Source: Bacillota bacterium (GTDB lineage: Bacteria > Bacillota > UBA4882 > UBA8346). From it: a stretch of DNA of 64,000 bases. The notes beneath the pieces are model-generated. The model did not search any database. It was not told where the DNA came from and saw only the letters and a program-made list of their open reading frames with translations. Of the stretch, positions 37,371 through 47,307 are shown piece by piece. The translations under genes and the position numbers were made by a program. How positions within the stretch are numbered: the stretch's first letter is position 1; the number at the start of each line of letters is the position of its first letter. The stretch is from NCBI GenBank assembly GCA_023400055.1, contig JAEXFN010000017.1:124001-188000 (forward strand), given 5' to 3'.

Positions 37371-39035
37371 TTAATCGTGATGATCGGCCGCAGCGTCGAG
37401 CTTGCCCATGTAGAAATAACTGATCTGCCGTTCAAAGCCGCCGTCGAAGCGCGGCCAGATATAGGCGGTGGCGTCAGGGTCGATCAGAACCGGTGGCCCG
37501 GTCAGGATGCGCACATCCGCTTTTTCCTCCAATAGTCCCAACTTGCCCCGGCGCGGATTGAAAAAGAAGATCTTCACGCTCTGGTCGAATGCTTGCCCGA
37601 AGAAGAGCATGTCATCGGCGGCATCGAGCACCGGCGTCGGATGGACGACGCTGAAGATGGAAGGCTGTTCCTGCTCGGGGAATTGGTACTCCTTGAGCGC
37701 GAAATTATTCAGATTCAAGCTGTAAAACTCGGTTTTGCTGCCAAAGAGATAAACAGTGTTGCGGGCCGAATCCCAGACCAGATCGGCGATGGGCATATTC
37801 TTAACCGGAACCGGCGTCAGCTTGCGGGTGGCCAGGTCGAAGATGACCAGTTGACTGGGCTGATTGCTCCTGGGCTTGGGCGGCCGGTTCCAGGCGGTTT
37901 GCGGCGCGGCGACTTCTCGGGCCAGGAGGATGCGGCGGCCGTCGCCCGACCAGGCGGCCGATTGGCCGGGAGTCAGGACGGTCACGCTCTTGCGGGTCAG
38001 ATCGAACAGTTTCAGCCAGCCGCTCTCAACAAAAACGAAGCGGCGGCCGTCCGGCGCGAAGCGCGGTTTCCGGATGTCCGGGCCGGCGTGGATCAACCGC
38101 GGTCTGGAACCGGGCTGGGCCAGATAGAGCTGGCTGAATTTGGTTTTGGGATCGGCCACCCGGTCGAGCAGGATGCCGCTTTTGTCATGCCAGTCTCCGG
38201 ATTGGACCGCTTCCAGCGGCCAGAGCGCCGGCGCCAGGAAAAACTCGGCGCCGGCGATGAGCAGGTATAACAGCGCCCAAGCGCCGCCCACCCAATAAAA
38301 AGGCTTGAACTCCCACCACTTGACCCGGCTCCGTAAGTACCAGAGCGTCCCGGCCAAGGGAACCGCCAGGCCCATGATCATCAAGATGAAGGGGAGAGCG
38401 GCGGTCAGCAGGAACATCAGCCGCGGCGGCACGTCCGGCCAGTAAAAGTTGGCACTGATCAGGTTTAAAACTTTGCTCCAATAATGATAGCTCAGCCAGG
38501 AGATGGAGCCGGCCGTCAGCGAGATCACGAATAATCGTTCCAGTCCTTTGGCGACGACCCCGGCCAAGAAGCTCATCGCGTGAATGATCAGGATGAACAG
38601 CAACAGCCACTCATAACCCATCCCCCGCGGCAACGAGAGCGCGGCCAACGGAAGGTGGAAAGAAAACGAAGCGCTGAAAACCCAAAAAAGCAGGACGCCG
38701 AGGCTGATCAAGTATTTGACGCCGACGATGGCATACGGCGACAAGGGACGCGAAAGCAAAAAATCGAGCGTGCGGCGGTCGGCCTCGCTGCTGAAACCGT
38801 TCAAACCGTAGCTCAGCGCCAGCAAACCGACTGTTCCCAACAGGCTCCAGGCACCCTCGGCTGTCAGCTCCCAGGGGAAACGCCTTGCACAGAGGGCATA
38901 GATCACCCCGCTGCCCCAAAACGGCAGCGGGAGAAGAAAGAGCAACCAGCCCCGGTATAGTTCCGACCGGACTAAGACTGTCAATTGCTGGATGAGTGTC
39001 TGGAAATTTCGAAATGGCCCGAGATTGGGAAACAT
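37371..39035 (-). CDS. ABC-2-type permease with C-terminal beta-propeller-like domain (distal copy)
   Basis: A 554-residue membrane protein. Residues 1-265 hold six or seven hydrophobic segments of the ABC-2 exporter permease type, including the DRRTLDFLLSRPLSPYAIVGVKYL motif before the third segment. From about residue 285 the protein is soluble-looking with repeated blades (FAPDGRRFVFVESGWLKLFDLTRKSV, AAWSGDGRRILLAREV, PIADLVWDSARNTVYLF), like WD40/TolB-type propellers. It is the last gene of a three-gene minus-strand operon, starting about seven bases after its paralogue. What it exports and what the propeller binds are unknown. Confidence 0.75.
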   Translation of the reverse strand: MFPNLGPFRNFQTLIQQLTVLVRSELYRGWLLFLLPLPFWGSGVIYALCARRFPWELTAEGAWSLLGTVGLLALSYGLNGFSSEADRRTLDFLLSRPLSPYAIVGVKYLISLGVLLFWVFSASFSFHLPLAALSLPRGMGYEWLLLFILIIHAMSFLAGVVAKGLERLFVISLTAGSISWLSYHYWSKVLNLISANFYWPDVPPRLMFLLTAALPFILMIMGLAVPLAGTLWYLRSRVKWWEFKPFYWVGGAWALLYLLIAGAEFFLAPALWPLEAVQSGDWHDKSGILLDRVADPKTKFSQLYLAQPGSRPRLIHAGPDIRKPRFAPDGRRFVFVESGWLKLFDLTRKSVTVLTPGQSAAWSGDGRRILLAREVAAPQTAWNRPPKPRSNQPSQLVIFDLATRKLTPVPVKNMPIADLVWDSARNTVYLFGSKTEFYSLNLNNFALKEYQFPEQEQPSIFSVVHPTPVLDAADDMLFFGQAFDQSVKIFFFNPRRGKLGLLEEKADVRILTGPPVLIDPDATAYIWPRFDGGFERQISYFYMGKLDAAADHHD

Positions 39036-39041
39036 CCTTGT

Positions 39042-40676
39042 CTACCTCGCTTTCGAAAGCTCAGGGACGGCGAAATAGGTCACGCCGCCGGAACGGGCCA
39101 ACGCGCCGCGGCCGTCCGGCGCCAGCAGCAGATCCCGATAGTTGACGTTCTTCAAGATTCGGCGCAGCCGAACGGTTTGTCCCGCCACGTCCAGATCATA
39201 AAGAAACAGCATATACCGGCCGCGCGACGGGTAGGTGACGATGGACGCCTGGAAACGGTGGCTGCCCGAAGGCGGGGAGACGATCCGGCCATAAACCAGC
39301 GGCGGCACATTTTTCGGGTTGACGTTCGAGTTCAACAGGTTGAACAGCTGCACCTGTTTGGTCGCGGTATCGATGGAGACCAGCTTCCATTGGGGATCGA
39401 GCACAATGAGCTTATGCAGGGCCGCATCCCAGGCGTGGGCGATTCCGTTGGAGCGCAACACGCCTTCGGCAACGGTTTGTCGGGTGGCCGGATTGAGCCG
39501 GTTTAATTGAAGGGTTTGACCGATGCCACCGTTCCCGGCCGGTTTTTGCGCCAGCTCCTTGGCGGTCAAAAGGGTTTGCGAGTCATTGGACCAGCAGAGC
39601 CAATTCACTCCGGCAAGGGTATAAAGCTCGCGATAACGGCCCCGCTGCAGCATAGCGATTTTGAAGCGGTTGCCCTCCTTAAAGGCAAAGCGTTTCCCAT
39701 CCGGCGACCAGCTTAGATCGGAAAGCGCGGTTTCGTTGGAAGGCGCGGTATAAATCGGGCGCGGTTTTTGACCATACCGGGCGATACCCAGTTGGCCTGC
39801 GGTACTGTTGAACAGATACAGCCGGCCATGAGGCTGCCAGGCGCCTTCCACCGGCACAAACCATTTTTCGTTTCCGGAAATGGTGGCGGCCAACGAATCG
39901 AACGGCCGGATCGCCGGAGGATGCATCCAGAGGATCGCCAGAGCCAGTACCGGGATGATTGCCACGAAGATCGCCGATTTCATCAACCGGCTGTCCCCGG
40001 TCAGCGGCAAATTGCGCAATGACTGGCTACCGATCCGCAGGAGGCAAAAGATTAGCAGGCCGAGCAGGATGGCAGTCGTCAATAACAGCAAACCAGCAAA
40101 GACCGGATCGGAAAGATTGCCGTATATTTGATAGTAGATGAAAGTCAAAAACTGTAGCCAGTTGTAAAAGAACCAAGCCACCGCGGCCAAACCGGCCAAG
40201 ACCGCCGCCACCAGTTTGAGAGGGCCTTTGATCAGAATCCCCACCACAAAACTGGCACTGAACAAGATGGTTACCAATAATAGATACATTAAGTAATAGA
40301 AGGTCTGAAAACTGGCCGGATCGGGCCAGTGGATTTCGGCGGGGACCAGAACTGCGGGCCACAACGACGCAAAGATCAATAAAACCACCAGGCCGCACCA
40401 GTATTTGGCGGCCATGATCGCGGCGACCGATAAAGGACGGGTCAGCAAGAAATCCCGGGTTTGGCCGTTTTCCTCCAGATCAAACGCCTGCAATCCGTAA
40501 GCGAAGGCCAGGGCCACCGGGATCACTGTGCTCAGGATAGCCAGCCAGTCATGAGGAATAGCCAAGGCGTGCCGGGTTTGCATCACAAGCAGCAGCGCCA
40601 GGCAAAACAGCGGTAGAATGTAAATGACGGCGTTTTGCTTGAATTCCTTGCGCAAGAGGAGCGGAAGTGGGTTCAC
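39042..40676 (-). CDS. ABC-2-type permease with C-terminal beta-propeller-like domain (proximal copy)
   Basis: A 544-residue paralogue of the downstream gene with the same plan: about seven hydrophobic segments in residues 1-260, with NGQTRDFLLTRPLSVAAIMAAKYW as the ABC-2 motif, then propeller-like blades (LSDLSWSPDGKRFAFKEGNRFKIAML, NWLCWSNDSQTLLTAKE, DLLLAPDGRGALAR). It starts with GTG overlapping the stop of the ATPase gene by four bases (GTGA) with GGAGGGAGG upstream; the open frame that begins 21 bases earlier would encode its own ribosome binding site. The two permeases would form a heterodimer with the ATPase dimer. Confidence 0.77.
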   Translation of the reverse strand: MNPLPLLLRKEFKQNAVIYILPLFCLALLLVMQTRHALAIPHDWLAILSTVIPVALAFAYGLQAFDLEENGQTRDFLLTRPLSVAAIMAAKYWCGLVVLLIFASLWPAVLVPAEIHWPDPASFQTFYYLMYLLLVTILFSASFVVGILIKGPLKLVAAVLAGLAAVAWFFYNWLQFLTFIYYQIYGNLSDPVFAGLLLLTTAILLGLLIFCLLRIGSQSLRNLPLTGDSRLMKSAIFVAIIPVLALAILWMHPPAIRPFDSLAATISGNEKWFVPVEGAWQPHGRLYLFNSTAGQLGIARYGQKPRPIYTAPSNETALSDLSWSPDGKRFAFKEGNRFKIAMLQRGRYRELYTLAGVNWLCWSNDSQTLLTAKELAQKPAGNGGIGQTLQLNRLNPATRQTVAEGVLRSNGIAHAWDAALHKLIVLDPQWKLVSIDTATKQVQLFNLLNSNVNPKNVPPLVYGRIVSPPSGSHRFQASIVTYPSRGRYMLFLYDLDVAGQTVRLRRILKNVNYRDLLLAPDGRGALARSGGVTYFAVPELSKAR

Positions 40677-41557
40677 GTTTCCTCCCTCCCCGCGCAAAAG
40701 AAGAGGAAGGCTTCTTCCAAGGTCGCCGGTTCCACCGTTATGTCCGCCGGTTCCGAACCAGCGGCGACTTCGGCCATGCTCGCCGCGGCAACCAGCAAAG
40801 TCTGTTGCGCCGGTTCATCCGAGAGGAGGACGCTATTGGCCAATCCATGAACCCGGGAATCGGCCGCGGAATGATTGAGCCGCAGTTTAACAACTTGGGC
40901 ACAGACCGCCGCGACGCTGCCGAAAGCCTGAATCCGCCCGTCATAGACGATGGCGATTTCTTTGGCGACCGCCATCGCGTCGGCCAGATTATGAGTAGAA
41001 AAGAAGATGGTCCGGCCTTCGAGCCGGATCTCTTTCATGATGACCTGCAAGAATTCGTGCTGAGCAAAAGGATCCAAGCCGCTCATCGGCTCGTCCAGGA
41101 TCAACAGTTCCGGCTTGGGAGCGATGGCGAGCAATAAAGCCAGCTTGACTTGTTGTCCTTTGGAAAGGGTGGCGATTTTTGTTTTGGGATGTATCTTGAA
41201 ACGTTGCAGATATTTGGCGATCAATTCCTGATCCCAGACTGGATAAAGCGAGCGGCAGAAATCGATGATCCCCTGAACCGTCATCCAGCCATATAAGCCT
41301 TGTTCCTCGGAGACATAGCCGATGCGCTGACGCAGCTGGGCGCCGAACTGATACGGTTCCTTGCCCAACACCTGGATCTCGCCGCGGGACTTCGGGACGA
41401 GTCCCAGCAACGTCCGGATCAAGGTCGTCTTGCCGGCGCCGTTGGTCCCTAAAAGCGCCACGATCGAACCGGCGCCGATGTCCAGGTCGATCCCTTTTAA
41501 GGCTTTTTTCCGGCCATAACATTTCTCCAAGCCACTGCAATGAATCACCCAATTCAT
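40673..41557 (-). CDS. ABC-2-type exporter ATP-binding protein
   Basis: A 294-residue ABC ATPase of the BcrA/NatA exporter group: Walker A GTNGAGKT, a degenerate signature LSKGQQVK, Walker B LLILDEPMSGLDP and the switch histidine in FFSTHNLADA. A C-terminal extension of about 80 residues follows the nucleotide-binding domain. AAAGGAGG precedes the ATG at 41557. First gene of the operon with the two propeller-tailed permeases. Multidrug, antibiotic or peptide export are possible; no self-immunity context is present. Confidence 0.88.
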   Translation of the reverse strand: MNWVIHCSGLEKCYGRKKALKGIDLDIGAGSIVALLGTNGAGKTTLIRTLLGLVPKSRGEIQVLGKEPYQFGAQLRQRIGYVSEEQGLYGWMTVQGIIDFCRSLYPVWDQELIAKYLQRFKIHPKTKIATLSKGQQVKLALLLAIAPKPELLILDEPMSGLDPFAQHEFLQVIMKEIRLEGRTIFFSTHNLADAMAVAKEIAIVYDGRIQAFGSVAAVCAQVVKLRLNHSAADSRVHGLANSVLLSDEPAQQTLLVAAASMAEVAAGSEPADITVEPATLEEAFLFFCAGREET

Positions 41558-41916
41558 TGAGTTTCCTCCTTTAACCCAAAGCAAATGCCAGGCGAATCGC
41601 GGACTCACGGACACATTTCTGAGCATGAAATAGTTTCTATAATTTATTGTAATCGAATACGGACAGAAAGCAAATTAATTCTTCTCAAAGTATTTTGACA
41701 AACCCTGTCCGAAGGTTGGAATATTAACAAAAGATTTTATTACATACTTCAAACAGCCAGCGGCAAATTAATAAGCATAATCCCCGTTGCATAAAGTCGA
41801 CGGCGGTCGGGTATAACCAAAGCTTAATATTCTATAATAATCTTTAAATTGTATATTATTTTAGTAGAAATTGAAATCCGACAGTATTTTGAGAATTATC
41901 ATCAGATTGATTGCAT

Positions 41917-41931
41917 ATTCCATAATGGAAT
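41917..41931. promoter_or_regulatory. 15-bp perfect palindrome in the glnN upstream region
   Basis: ATTCCATAATGGAAT is a perfect palindrome in the 629-base, AT-rich region between the divergent ABC exporter operon and glnN. It looks like an operator, owner unknown. No convincing -35/-10 pair with standard spacing was found for glnN, and nothing else is recognised in 41558-42168. Confidence 0.4.
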
Positions 41932-42186
41932 CCATTTCGAAAGGCATGGCACATCGGCCATGTTTGAGTGCTGGCGGCATATTTTTAAGGATAAGAGCCA
42001 ATTGAAAGATTAATCTTACATTTATAAACGAAAAAACTGGCCGAGTCAAGGAAACCTATGTCAGCATTAACGAATTGGTTTGTAAAGTTTACTTAAAATT
42101 GTAAAATAGAATCTTGAAAAAATTGCAGAATAATGTTAAGCTAAATCCATATATAACAGGAACATAACATGAAAAGGGGTATTGGC

Positions 42187-44304
42187 ATGGACAAAGAGCA
42201 ACTGGTTTTGCAGGAGTCTCTGGAAAACACGTTTGCAAGCAATGTTTTCAACGATGCTGTAATGCGTACTCGTTTACCGAAGAATATTTATAAGGCGCTC
42301 AAGAAGACAATTGACGGCGGTCTGCCGCTCGACCCCTCGGTGGCGGACGTCGTAGCGAACGCGATGAAAGATTGGGCCATCGAAAAGGGAGCCACCCATT
42401 TTACTCACTGGTTCCAACCTTTAACCGGAATCACCGCTGAAAAACACGATTCCTTTATCTCGCCGACCGCCGACGGCCGGGTGATCCTCGAATTTTCCGG
42501 CAAAGAACTGATCAAAGGCGAGCCGGACGCTTCATCCTTCCCTTCGGGCGGCTTGCGGGCGACCTTCGAAGCGCGCGGCTATACTGCCTGGGATTGCACA
42601 TCGCCGGCATTCTTGAAGGATAATACCCTTTATATTCCGACGGCATTCTGTTCCTATACCGGCGAGGCCCTCGACAAGAAAACCCCGTTGCTTCGCTCGA
42701 TGGAGGCCCTTTCCAAACAGGCGGTCCGGGTGTTGCAATTGCTCGGCAACACGACGGCCACCAAGGTGACCACCACCGTCGGACCGGAACAGGAATACTT
42801 TATTATTGATAAAAAATTGTATGACAAACGGAAGGACTTAATCCTCACCGGTCGCACCCTGTTTGGCGCCAAGCCGCCCAAAGGGCAGGAACTGGAAGAT
42901 CATTATTTCGGCGTGATCAAAGAACGCATCTCCAGCTTCATGGGTGAAGTGGATCAAGAACTTTGGAAATTGGGTGTACTGGCCAAAACCAAACATAACG
43001 AGGTCGCCCCGGCCCAGCACGAGTTGGCCCCGATCTTCAGCACCACCAATATCGCCACCGACCATAACCAATTGGTCATGGAGACCTTAAAGAAAGTCGC
43101 CGCCCGGCACGGTTTGGTCTGCTTGCTGCATGAGAAGCCCTTCGCCGGCGTCAATGGTTCCGGTAAGCATAACAACTGGTCGATGAGCACTAACGATGGC
43201 CAGAATCTGCTCGACCCGGGCAAAACTCCTCATGAAAATGCGCAATTTCTGCTCTTCTTGACCGCCGTCATTCAAGCGGTGGATGAATATGCCGAAGTTT
43301 TGCGGGTCGCCGCGGCCAACCCCGGCAACGACCATCGCTTGGGCGCCAACGAGGCTCCTCCGGCCATCATCTCGATTTTCCTGGGCGAGCAACTCAGCGA
43401 TATCCTGGAACAGATCCAAAACGGCGGCGCGACCAGCTCCAAGTCCGGCGGCGAATTGCGGATCGGCGTCACCACGTTGCCGACGCTGCCGAAAGATTCC
43501 ACCGACCGCAACCGGACTTCGCCGTTCGCTTTCACCGGCAATAAGTTTGAGTTCCGGATGGTCGCCTCCTCGGCTTCCATCGCCGGACCAAACACTACTT
43601 TGAATACCATTGTCGCCGAGACATTGGCGCGGATCGCCGACCGCCTGGAGAAAGCCACCGACGTGGAGGCCGAGGTTCAAGCGATTATTAAAGAGATCGT
43701 CACCAACCATAAACGGGTTATTTTCAACGGTAATAATTATTCGGACGAATGGGTTGTGGAAGCCGAAGAGCGGGGCCTGCCGAACATCAAATCGACAGTC
43801 GCCGCGATTCCGTATCTGATCTCCGATAAGAGCGTTAAAGTCTTCGAGAAACACAACGTTTTAAGCAAAACCGAGCTACATTCCCACTACGAGATCTATC
43901 TGGAAGAATATATCAAGGTCATCAACATCGAAGCCTTGACCATGCTGGATATGGCCAAACGGCAGATTCTGCCCGCTGCGGTTAAATTTGCCGGAGAATT
44001 GGCCACCAGCATCAACAAGATCAAGAGTGCGACCGCCAAAGCCAGCACTGCGGCGGAAGAAAAATTGTTGGTCGAGGTCTCGACGGTGCTCGATTCCTTC
44101 AGCGAAAACATCGCCGCCTTGGAACAGACGGTTGAAAATGCCGAGGCTTCCGGTTCGGATGCTCTCGAACATGCCGAATACTATCGCGACGTCGTCTTCA
44201 CCACCATGGCAAAATTGCGCGCCGATTCCGACAGGCTGGAGACCCTGGTGGACGCCAACATCTGGCCGTTGCCGACCTACGCGGATATGCTGTTTAACGT
44301 CTGA
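42187..44304 (+). CDS. glnN: Glutamine synthetase type III
   Basis: A 705-residue (711 from the alternative start) GSIII enzyme, making glutamine from glutamate, ammonia and ATP. GSIII is far longer than GSI (about 450); the N-terminal SNVFNDAVMRTRLPKNIYKALKKTI and GPEQEYFIID, AKTKHNEVAPAQHELAPIF, NGSGKHNNWSM and ANEAPPAIIS are characteristic. The ATG at 42187 has GGGG seven bases upstream; an ATG at 42169 behind AGGAAC is equally possible and adds six residues. It is a single gene between the exporter operon and secA with its own terminator. Confidence 0.96.
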   Translation: MDKEQLVLQESLENTFASNVFNDAVMRTRLPKNIYKALKKTIDGGLPLDPSVADVVANAMKDWAIEKGATHFTHWFQPLTGITAEKHDSFISPTADGRVILEFSGKELIKGEPDASSFPSGGLRATFEARGYTAWDCTSPAFLKDNTLYIPTAFCSYTGEALDKKTPLLRSMEALSKQAVRVLQLLGNTTATKVTTTVGPEQEYFIIDKKLYDKRKDLILTGRTLFGAKPPKGQELEDHYFGVIKERISSFMGEVDQELWKLGVLAKTKHNEVAPAQHELAPIFSTTNIATDHNQLVMETLKKVAARHGLVCLLHEKPFAGVNGSGKHNNWSMSTNDGQNLLDPGKTPHENAQFLLFLTAVIQAVDEYAEVLRVAAANPGNDHRLGANEAPPAIISIFLGEQLSDILEQIQNGGATSSKSGGELRIGVTTLPTLPKDSTDRNRTSPFAFTGNKFEFRMVASSASIAGPNTTLNTIVAETLARIADRLEKATDVEAEVQAIIKEIVTNHKRVIFNGNNYSDEWVVEAEERGLPNIKSTVAAIPYLISDKSVKVFEKHNVLSKTELHSHYEIYLEEYIKVINIEALTMLDMAKRQILPAAVKFAGELATSINKIKSATAKASTAAEEKLLVEVSTVLDSFSENIAALEQTVENAEASGSDALEHAEYYRDVVFTTMAKLRADSDRLETLVDANIWPLPTYADMLFNV

Positions 44305-44340
44305 TTGAATTAAGTCCGAATTCAGCATTTTGATAAAATT

Positions 44341-44369
44341 AACCCGGCGTATGCCGGGTTAATTTTGTT
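44341..44369 (+). terminator. Terminator after glnN
   Basis: AACCCGGC-GTAT-GCCGGGTT followed by AATTTTGTTT. Confidence 0.85.
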
Positions 44370-44457
44370 TATAGGGCCCGAAGCTCACTTGCGGGAAATT
44401 GATGTGTAAAGCTCGAAATGGTGAGAAAAATAGAATCAGCTTTTTATTAATTTGTTT

Positions 44458-44486
44458 TTCAAAATTTGAATTTGAAATGGTATAAT
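44458..44486 (+). promoter_or_regulatory. Sigma-A promoter of secA
   Basis: TTCAAA (44458-44463), a 17-base spacer ending in TGG, and a consensus TATAAT (44481-44486) with an extended -10 TG, about 78 bases before the secA start. Confidence 0.65.
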
Positions 44487-44563
44487 ATTATGGTGAAATT
44501 TTGTGGGCACGATTGCCAGAGATTTACGTTATGGTAAGCGAGGTCAGATTATGAGGTGGAGCA

Positions 44564-47206
44564 ATGGTTAAATTTCTTGCGGAACTGTGGGATACCAACC
44601 TGCGTGAGGTCAAACGGTTGCAGCGTAAGGTCGAAGAGATCAACGTCTTGGAACCCCAGTTTATAAAACTCAGCGATGCCGAGCTGCAGGCGAAGACCGG
44701 AGAGTACCAGGAGCGGTATGCCAATGGCGAAACATTGGATGATTTGCTTCCCGAAGCTTTCGCAACGGTTCGAGAAGCGGCCCGCCGCGCGCTCGGCCAG
44801 CGTCATTATGATGTGCAATTGATGGGCGGAATGGTGCTTCATGAAGGAAAGATCGCCGAGATGAAAACCGGTGAAGGAAAAACACTGGTCGCTACCCTGC
44901 CGGTTTATTTGAACGCTTTGAGTGGCAAAGGCGTCCATGTCGTCACCGTGAACGATTATTTGGCCAAGCGGGACAGCGAATGGATGGGTAAGATATATCG
45001 TTTTTTGGGCTTGTCGGTGGGTGTGATTCTGCACCACTTGAACTCGGATGAACGGCGCATCGCTTATAATTCGGATATCACTTACGGAACCAACAACGAG
45101 TTTGGATTCGATTATCTCCGAGACAACATGGCCTTTACCGTTGCCGATATGGTCCAACGGGAGTTGAATTACGCCATCGTCGACGAGGTGGACAGTATCT
45201 TGATCGATGAGGCGCGGACACCGTTGATCATCTCCGGTCAAGCTGAGGAATCTACCGAATTTTATTATAAATTTGCGCAGATCGTTCCGCGGTTGCACCG
45301 TGAGGAAGATTATACCATCGATGAGAAGGCCCGGACAGTAGCGGTTACCGAGGAGGGTGTCGCCAAAGTCGAGCAGATTTTGCACGTCGAAAACCTTTAT
45401 GACGACGCCAATACCCACCTGGTCCACCATCTCAATCAGGCGCTGCGCGCCAAGGAACTGATGAAGCGCGACCGCGATTATGTGGTCAAAGATGGCGAAG
45501 TCATCATCGTCGATGAATTCACCGGCCGTTTGATGTTCGGCCGCCGTTACAGCGAGGGTTTACATCAGGCCATCGAGGCGAAGGAAAACGTCAAAATTGA
45601 GAATGAAAGCCAGACCTTGGCGACCATCACCTTCCAGAATTATTTCCGCATGTATAAAAAGCTGGGAGGCATGACCGGAACGGCGGAAACCGAGGAAGCC
45701 GAGTTCCGTAAGATTTACAATTTACCGGTCGTCGTCATTCCGACCAATGTGCCCATGATCCGCATCGACCATCCTGATGTGGTTTATAAGACCGAAAAAG
45801 CCAAGTTCCAGGCGGTGGTGGAGGAGATCGCCAAGATCCATGAGACCGGCCAGCCGATTTTGGTGGGAACCATCTCGATCGAAAAATCCGAGGAACTCAG
45901 CAATATGCTGAAGCGGCGCGGCGTTTCCCATCAGGTGCTGAATGCCAAATATCACGAGAAAGAAGCGGAGATCATCGCCCAGGCCGGACGGTCCGGGACA
46001 GTGACCATCGCTACGAACATGGCCGGCCGCGGTACCGATATCGTGCTCGGCGGAAACCCGGAGTTTCTGGCCCGGAACCTGCTCAGTTCGCGGGGAATCG
46101 AATATCAGGACGCCACCCCCGAGGAGTACCAACTGGCGTTGACGGAAGCCAAACAATCGACCCAGGAAGACCATGAAAAGGTGGTTGGCCTGGGCGGTCT
46201 GCATATCATCGGTACGGAACGCCATGAGAGCCGGCGGATCGACAATCAGCTGCGCGGTCGGTCCGGCCGGCAGGGCGACCCCGGTTCGTCCCGCTTTTTT
46301 GTGGCCATGGAAGATGACCTGATGCGGCTCTTCGGCGGCGAGATGATCTCCGGTTGGATGGAGAAGCTGGGTTGGTCCGAGGATATGCCGATTGAACATT
46401 CGGCGATCGCCAAGAGAATCGAAGCCGCCCAGCGCAAGGTGGAAGCCCGCAACTTTGAGATCCGCAAACACGTCCTCGATTATGACGATGTTTTAAATAA
46501 ACAACGCGAGATCATTTATGAGTTGCGGAAAATGCTGCTGCTTGGCCAAGACGTTCATGAAAAAGTGGTCGCGATGTTTGGCGAAGTGGTGGACCATCTG
46601 TTGGAGGTTTATGCCAACGCGAAGGTCATTCCGGAAGAATGGGATCTGGGCGGCTTGCTGCAAGCGGTTTACGGAACTTTCTTGCCGCCGCAGTCCATTA
46701 CCCCGGCGGATATCGATCGCCTGAACCATGAGGAACTGCGCGAAACCATTCTGAACAAAGCGTTGGAGTATTACGAAGAGAAAGAGGCCGAAATCGGCAC
46801 CGAACATTTGCGGGAGATCGAGCGTTTCGTGATGTTGCGGACCATCGACGTCCGATGGATGGACCATTTGGAAGCGATGGACGAATTGAAAGAAGGCATC
46901 GGCTTACGGGCCTACGGTCAGAATGATCCGCTGGTCGCCTACAAGATGGAAGCCTACCAAATGTTCAAGGAGATGCGCGACGCCATCAACGAAGAGGTCG
47001 TCCGCGAACTGGCCAAGTTCCAAGTCGTCTCCGAGGAGCGCCTGGTCCAGCGGCCCAAAGTTAAAAATATCTCCACCAACCTGGACGAGGATGGCAAAGC
47101 TCCCGTCCAGCAACGGGTCACCGGCAAAAAAGTCGGCCGTAACGATCCTTGCCCGTGCGGCAGCGGCAAGAAATATAAAAAGTGTTGCGGGCAGAACGTC
47201 AGTTAA
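44564..47206 (+). CDS. secA: Preprotein translocase ATPase SecA
   Basis: An 880-residue SecA, the motor that drives unfolded secretory proteins through SecYEG. The Walker A region MKTGEGKTLVA, VDEVDSILIDEARTPLI, GTAETEEAEF and ATNMAGRGTDI mark the two nucleotide-binding folds; the wing and scaffold domains follow, and the C-terminus carries the zinc-binding tail CPCGSGKKYKKCC that contacts SecB or ribosomes. The ATG at 44564 follows GAGGTGGAG. It is directly upstream of prfB, the classical Firmicutes order. Confidence 0.97.
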   Translation: MVKFLAELWDTNLREVKRLQRKVEEINVLEPQFIKLSDAELQAKTGEYQERYANGETLDDLLPEAFATVREAARRALGQRHYDVQLMGGMVLHEGKIAEMKTGEGKTLVATLPVYLNALSGKGVHVVTVNDYLAKRDSEWMGKIYRFLGLSVGVILHHLNSDERRIAYNSDITYGTNNEFGFDYLRDNMAFTVADMVQRELNYAIVDEVDSILIDEARTPLIISGQAEESTEFYYKFAQIVPRLHREEDYTIDEKARTVAVTEEGVAKVEQILHVENLYDDANTHLVHHLNQALRAKELMKRDRDYVVKDGEVIIVDEFTGRLMFGRRYSEGLHQAIEAKENVKIENESQTLATITFQNYFRMYKKLGGMTGTAETEEAEFRKIYNLPVVVIPTNVPMIRIDHPDVVYKTEKAKFQAVVEEIAKIHETGQPILVGTISIEKSEELSNMLKRRGVSHQVLNAKYHEKEAEIIAQAGRSGTVTIATNMAGRGTDIVLGGNPEFLARNLLSSRGIEYQDATPEEYQLALTEAKQSTQEDHEKVVGLGGLHIIGTERHESRRIDNQLRGRSGRQGDPGSSRFFVAMEDDLMRLFGGEMISGWMEKLGWSEDMPIEHSAIAKRIEAAQRKVEARNFEIRKHVLDYDDVLNKQREIIYELRKMLLLGQDVHEKVVAMFGEVVDHLLEVYANAKVIPEEWDLGGLLQAVYGTFLPPQSITPADIDRLNHEELRETILNKALEYYEEKEAEIGTEHLREIERFVMLRTIDVRWMDHLEAMDELKEGIGLRAYGQNDPLVAYKMEAYQMFKEMRDAINEEVVRELAKFQVVSEERLVQRPKVKNISTNLDEDGKAPVQQRVTGKKVGRNDPCPCGSGKKYKKCCGQNVS

Positions 47207-47307
47207 GATTTGCATTTCAAGGACCCGTAATAGTATAATAGATAAACGGTAAAGGGCCTGAGACGGCTTTTTAGCGATGACATCATTTTGGATAAGGTGG
47301 TTTAACG

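Noticed and set aside
42130..42160. GlnR/TnrA-type operator before glnN
   Set aside because: TGTTA and TAACA arms are present but separated by about 15 bases, not the 7 bases of the known site.
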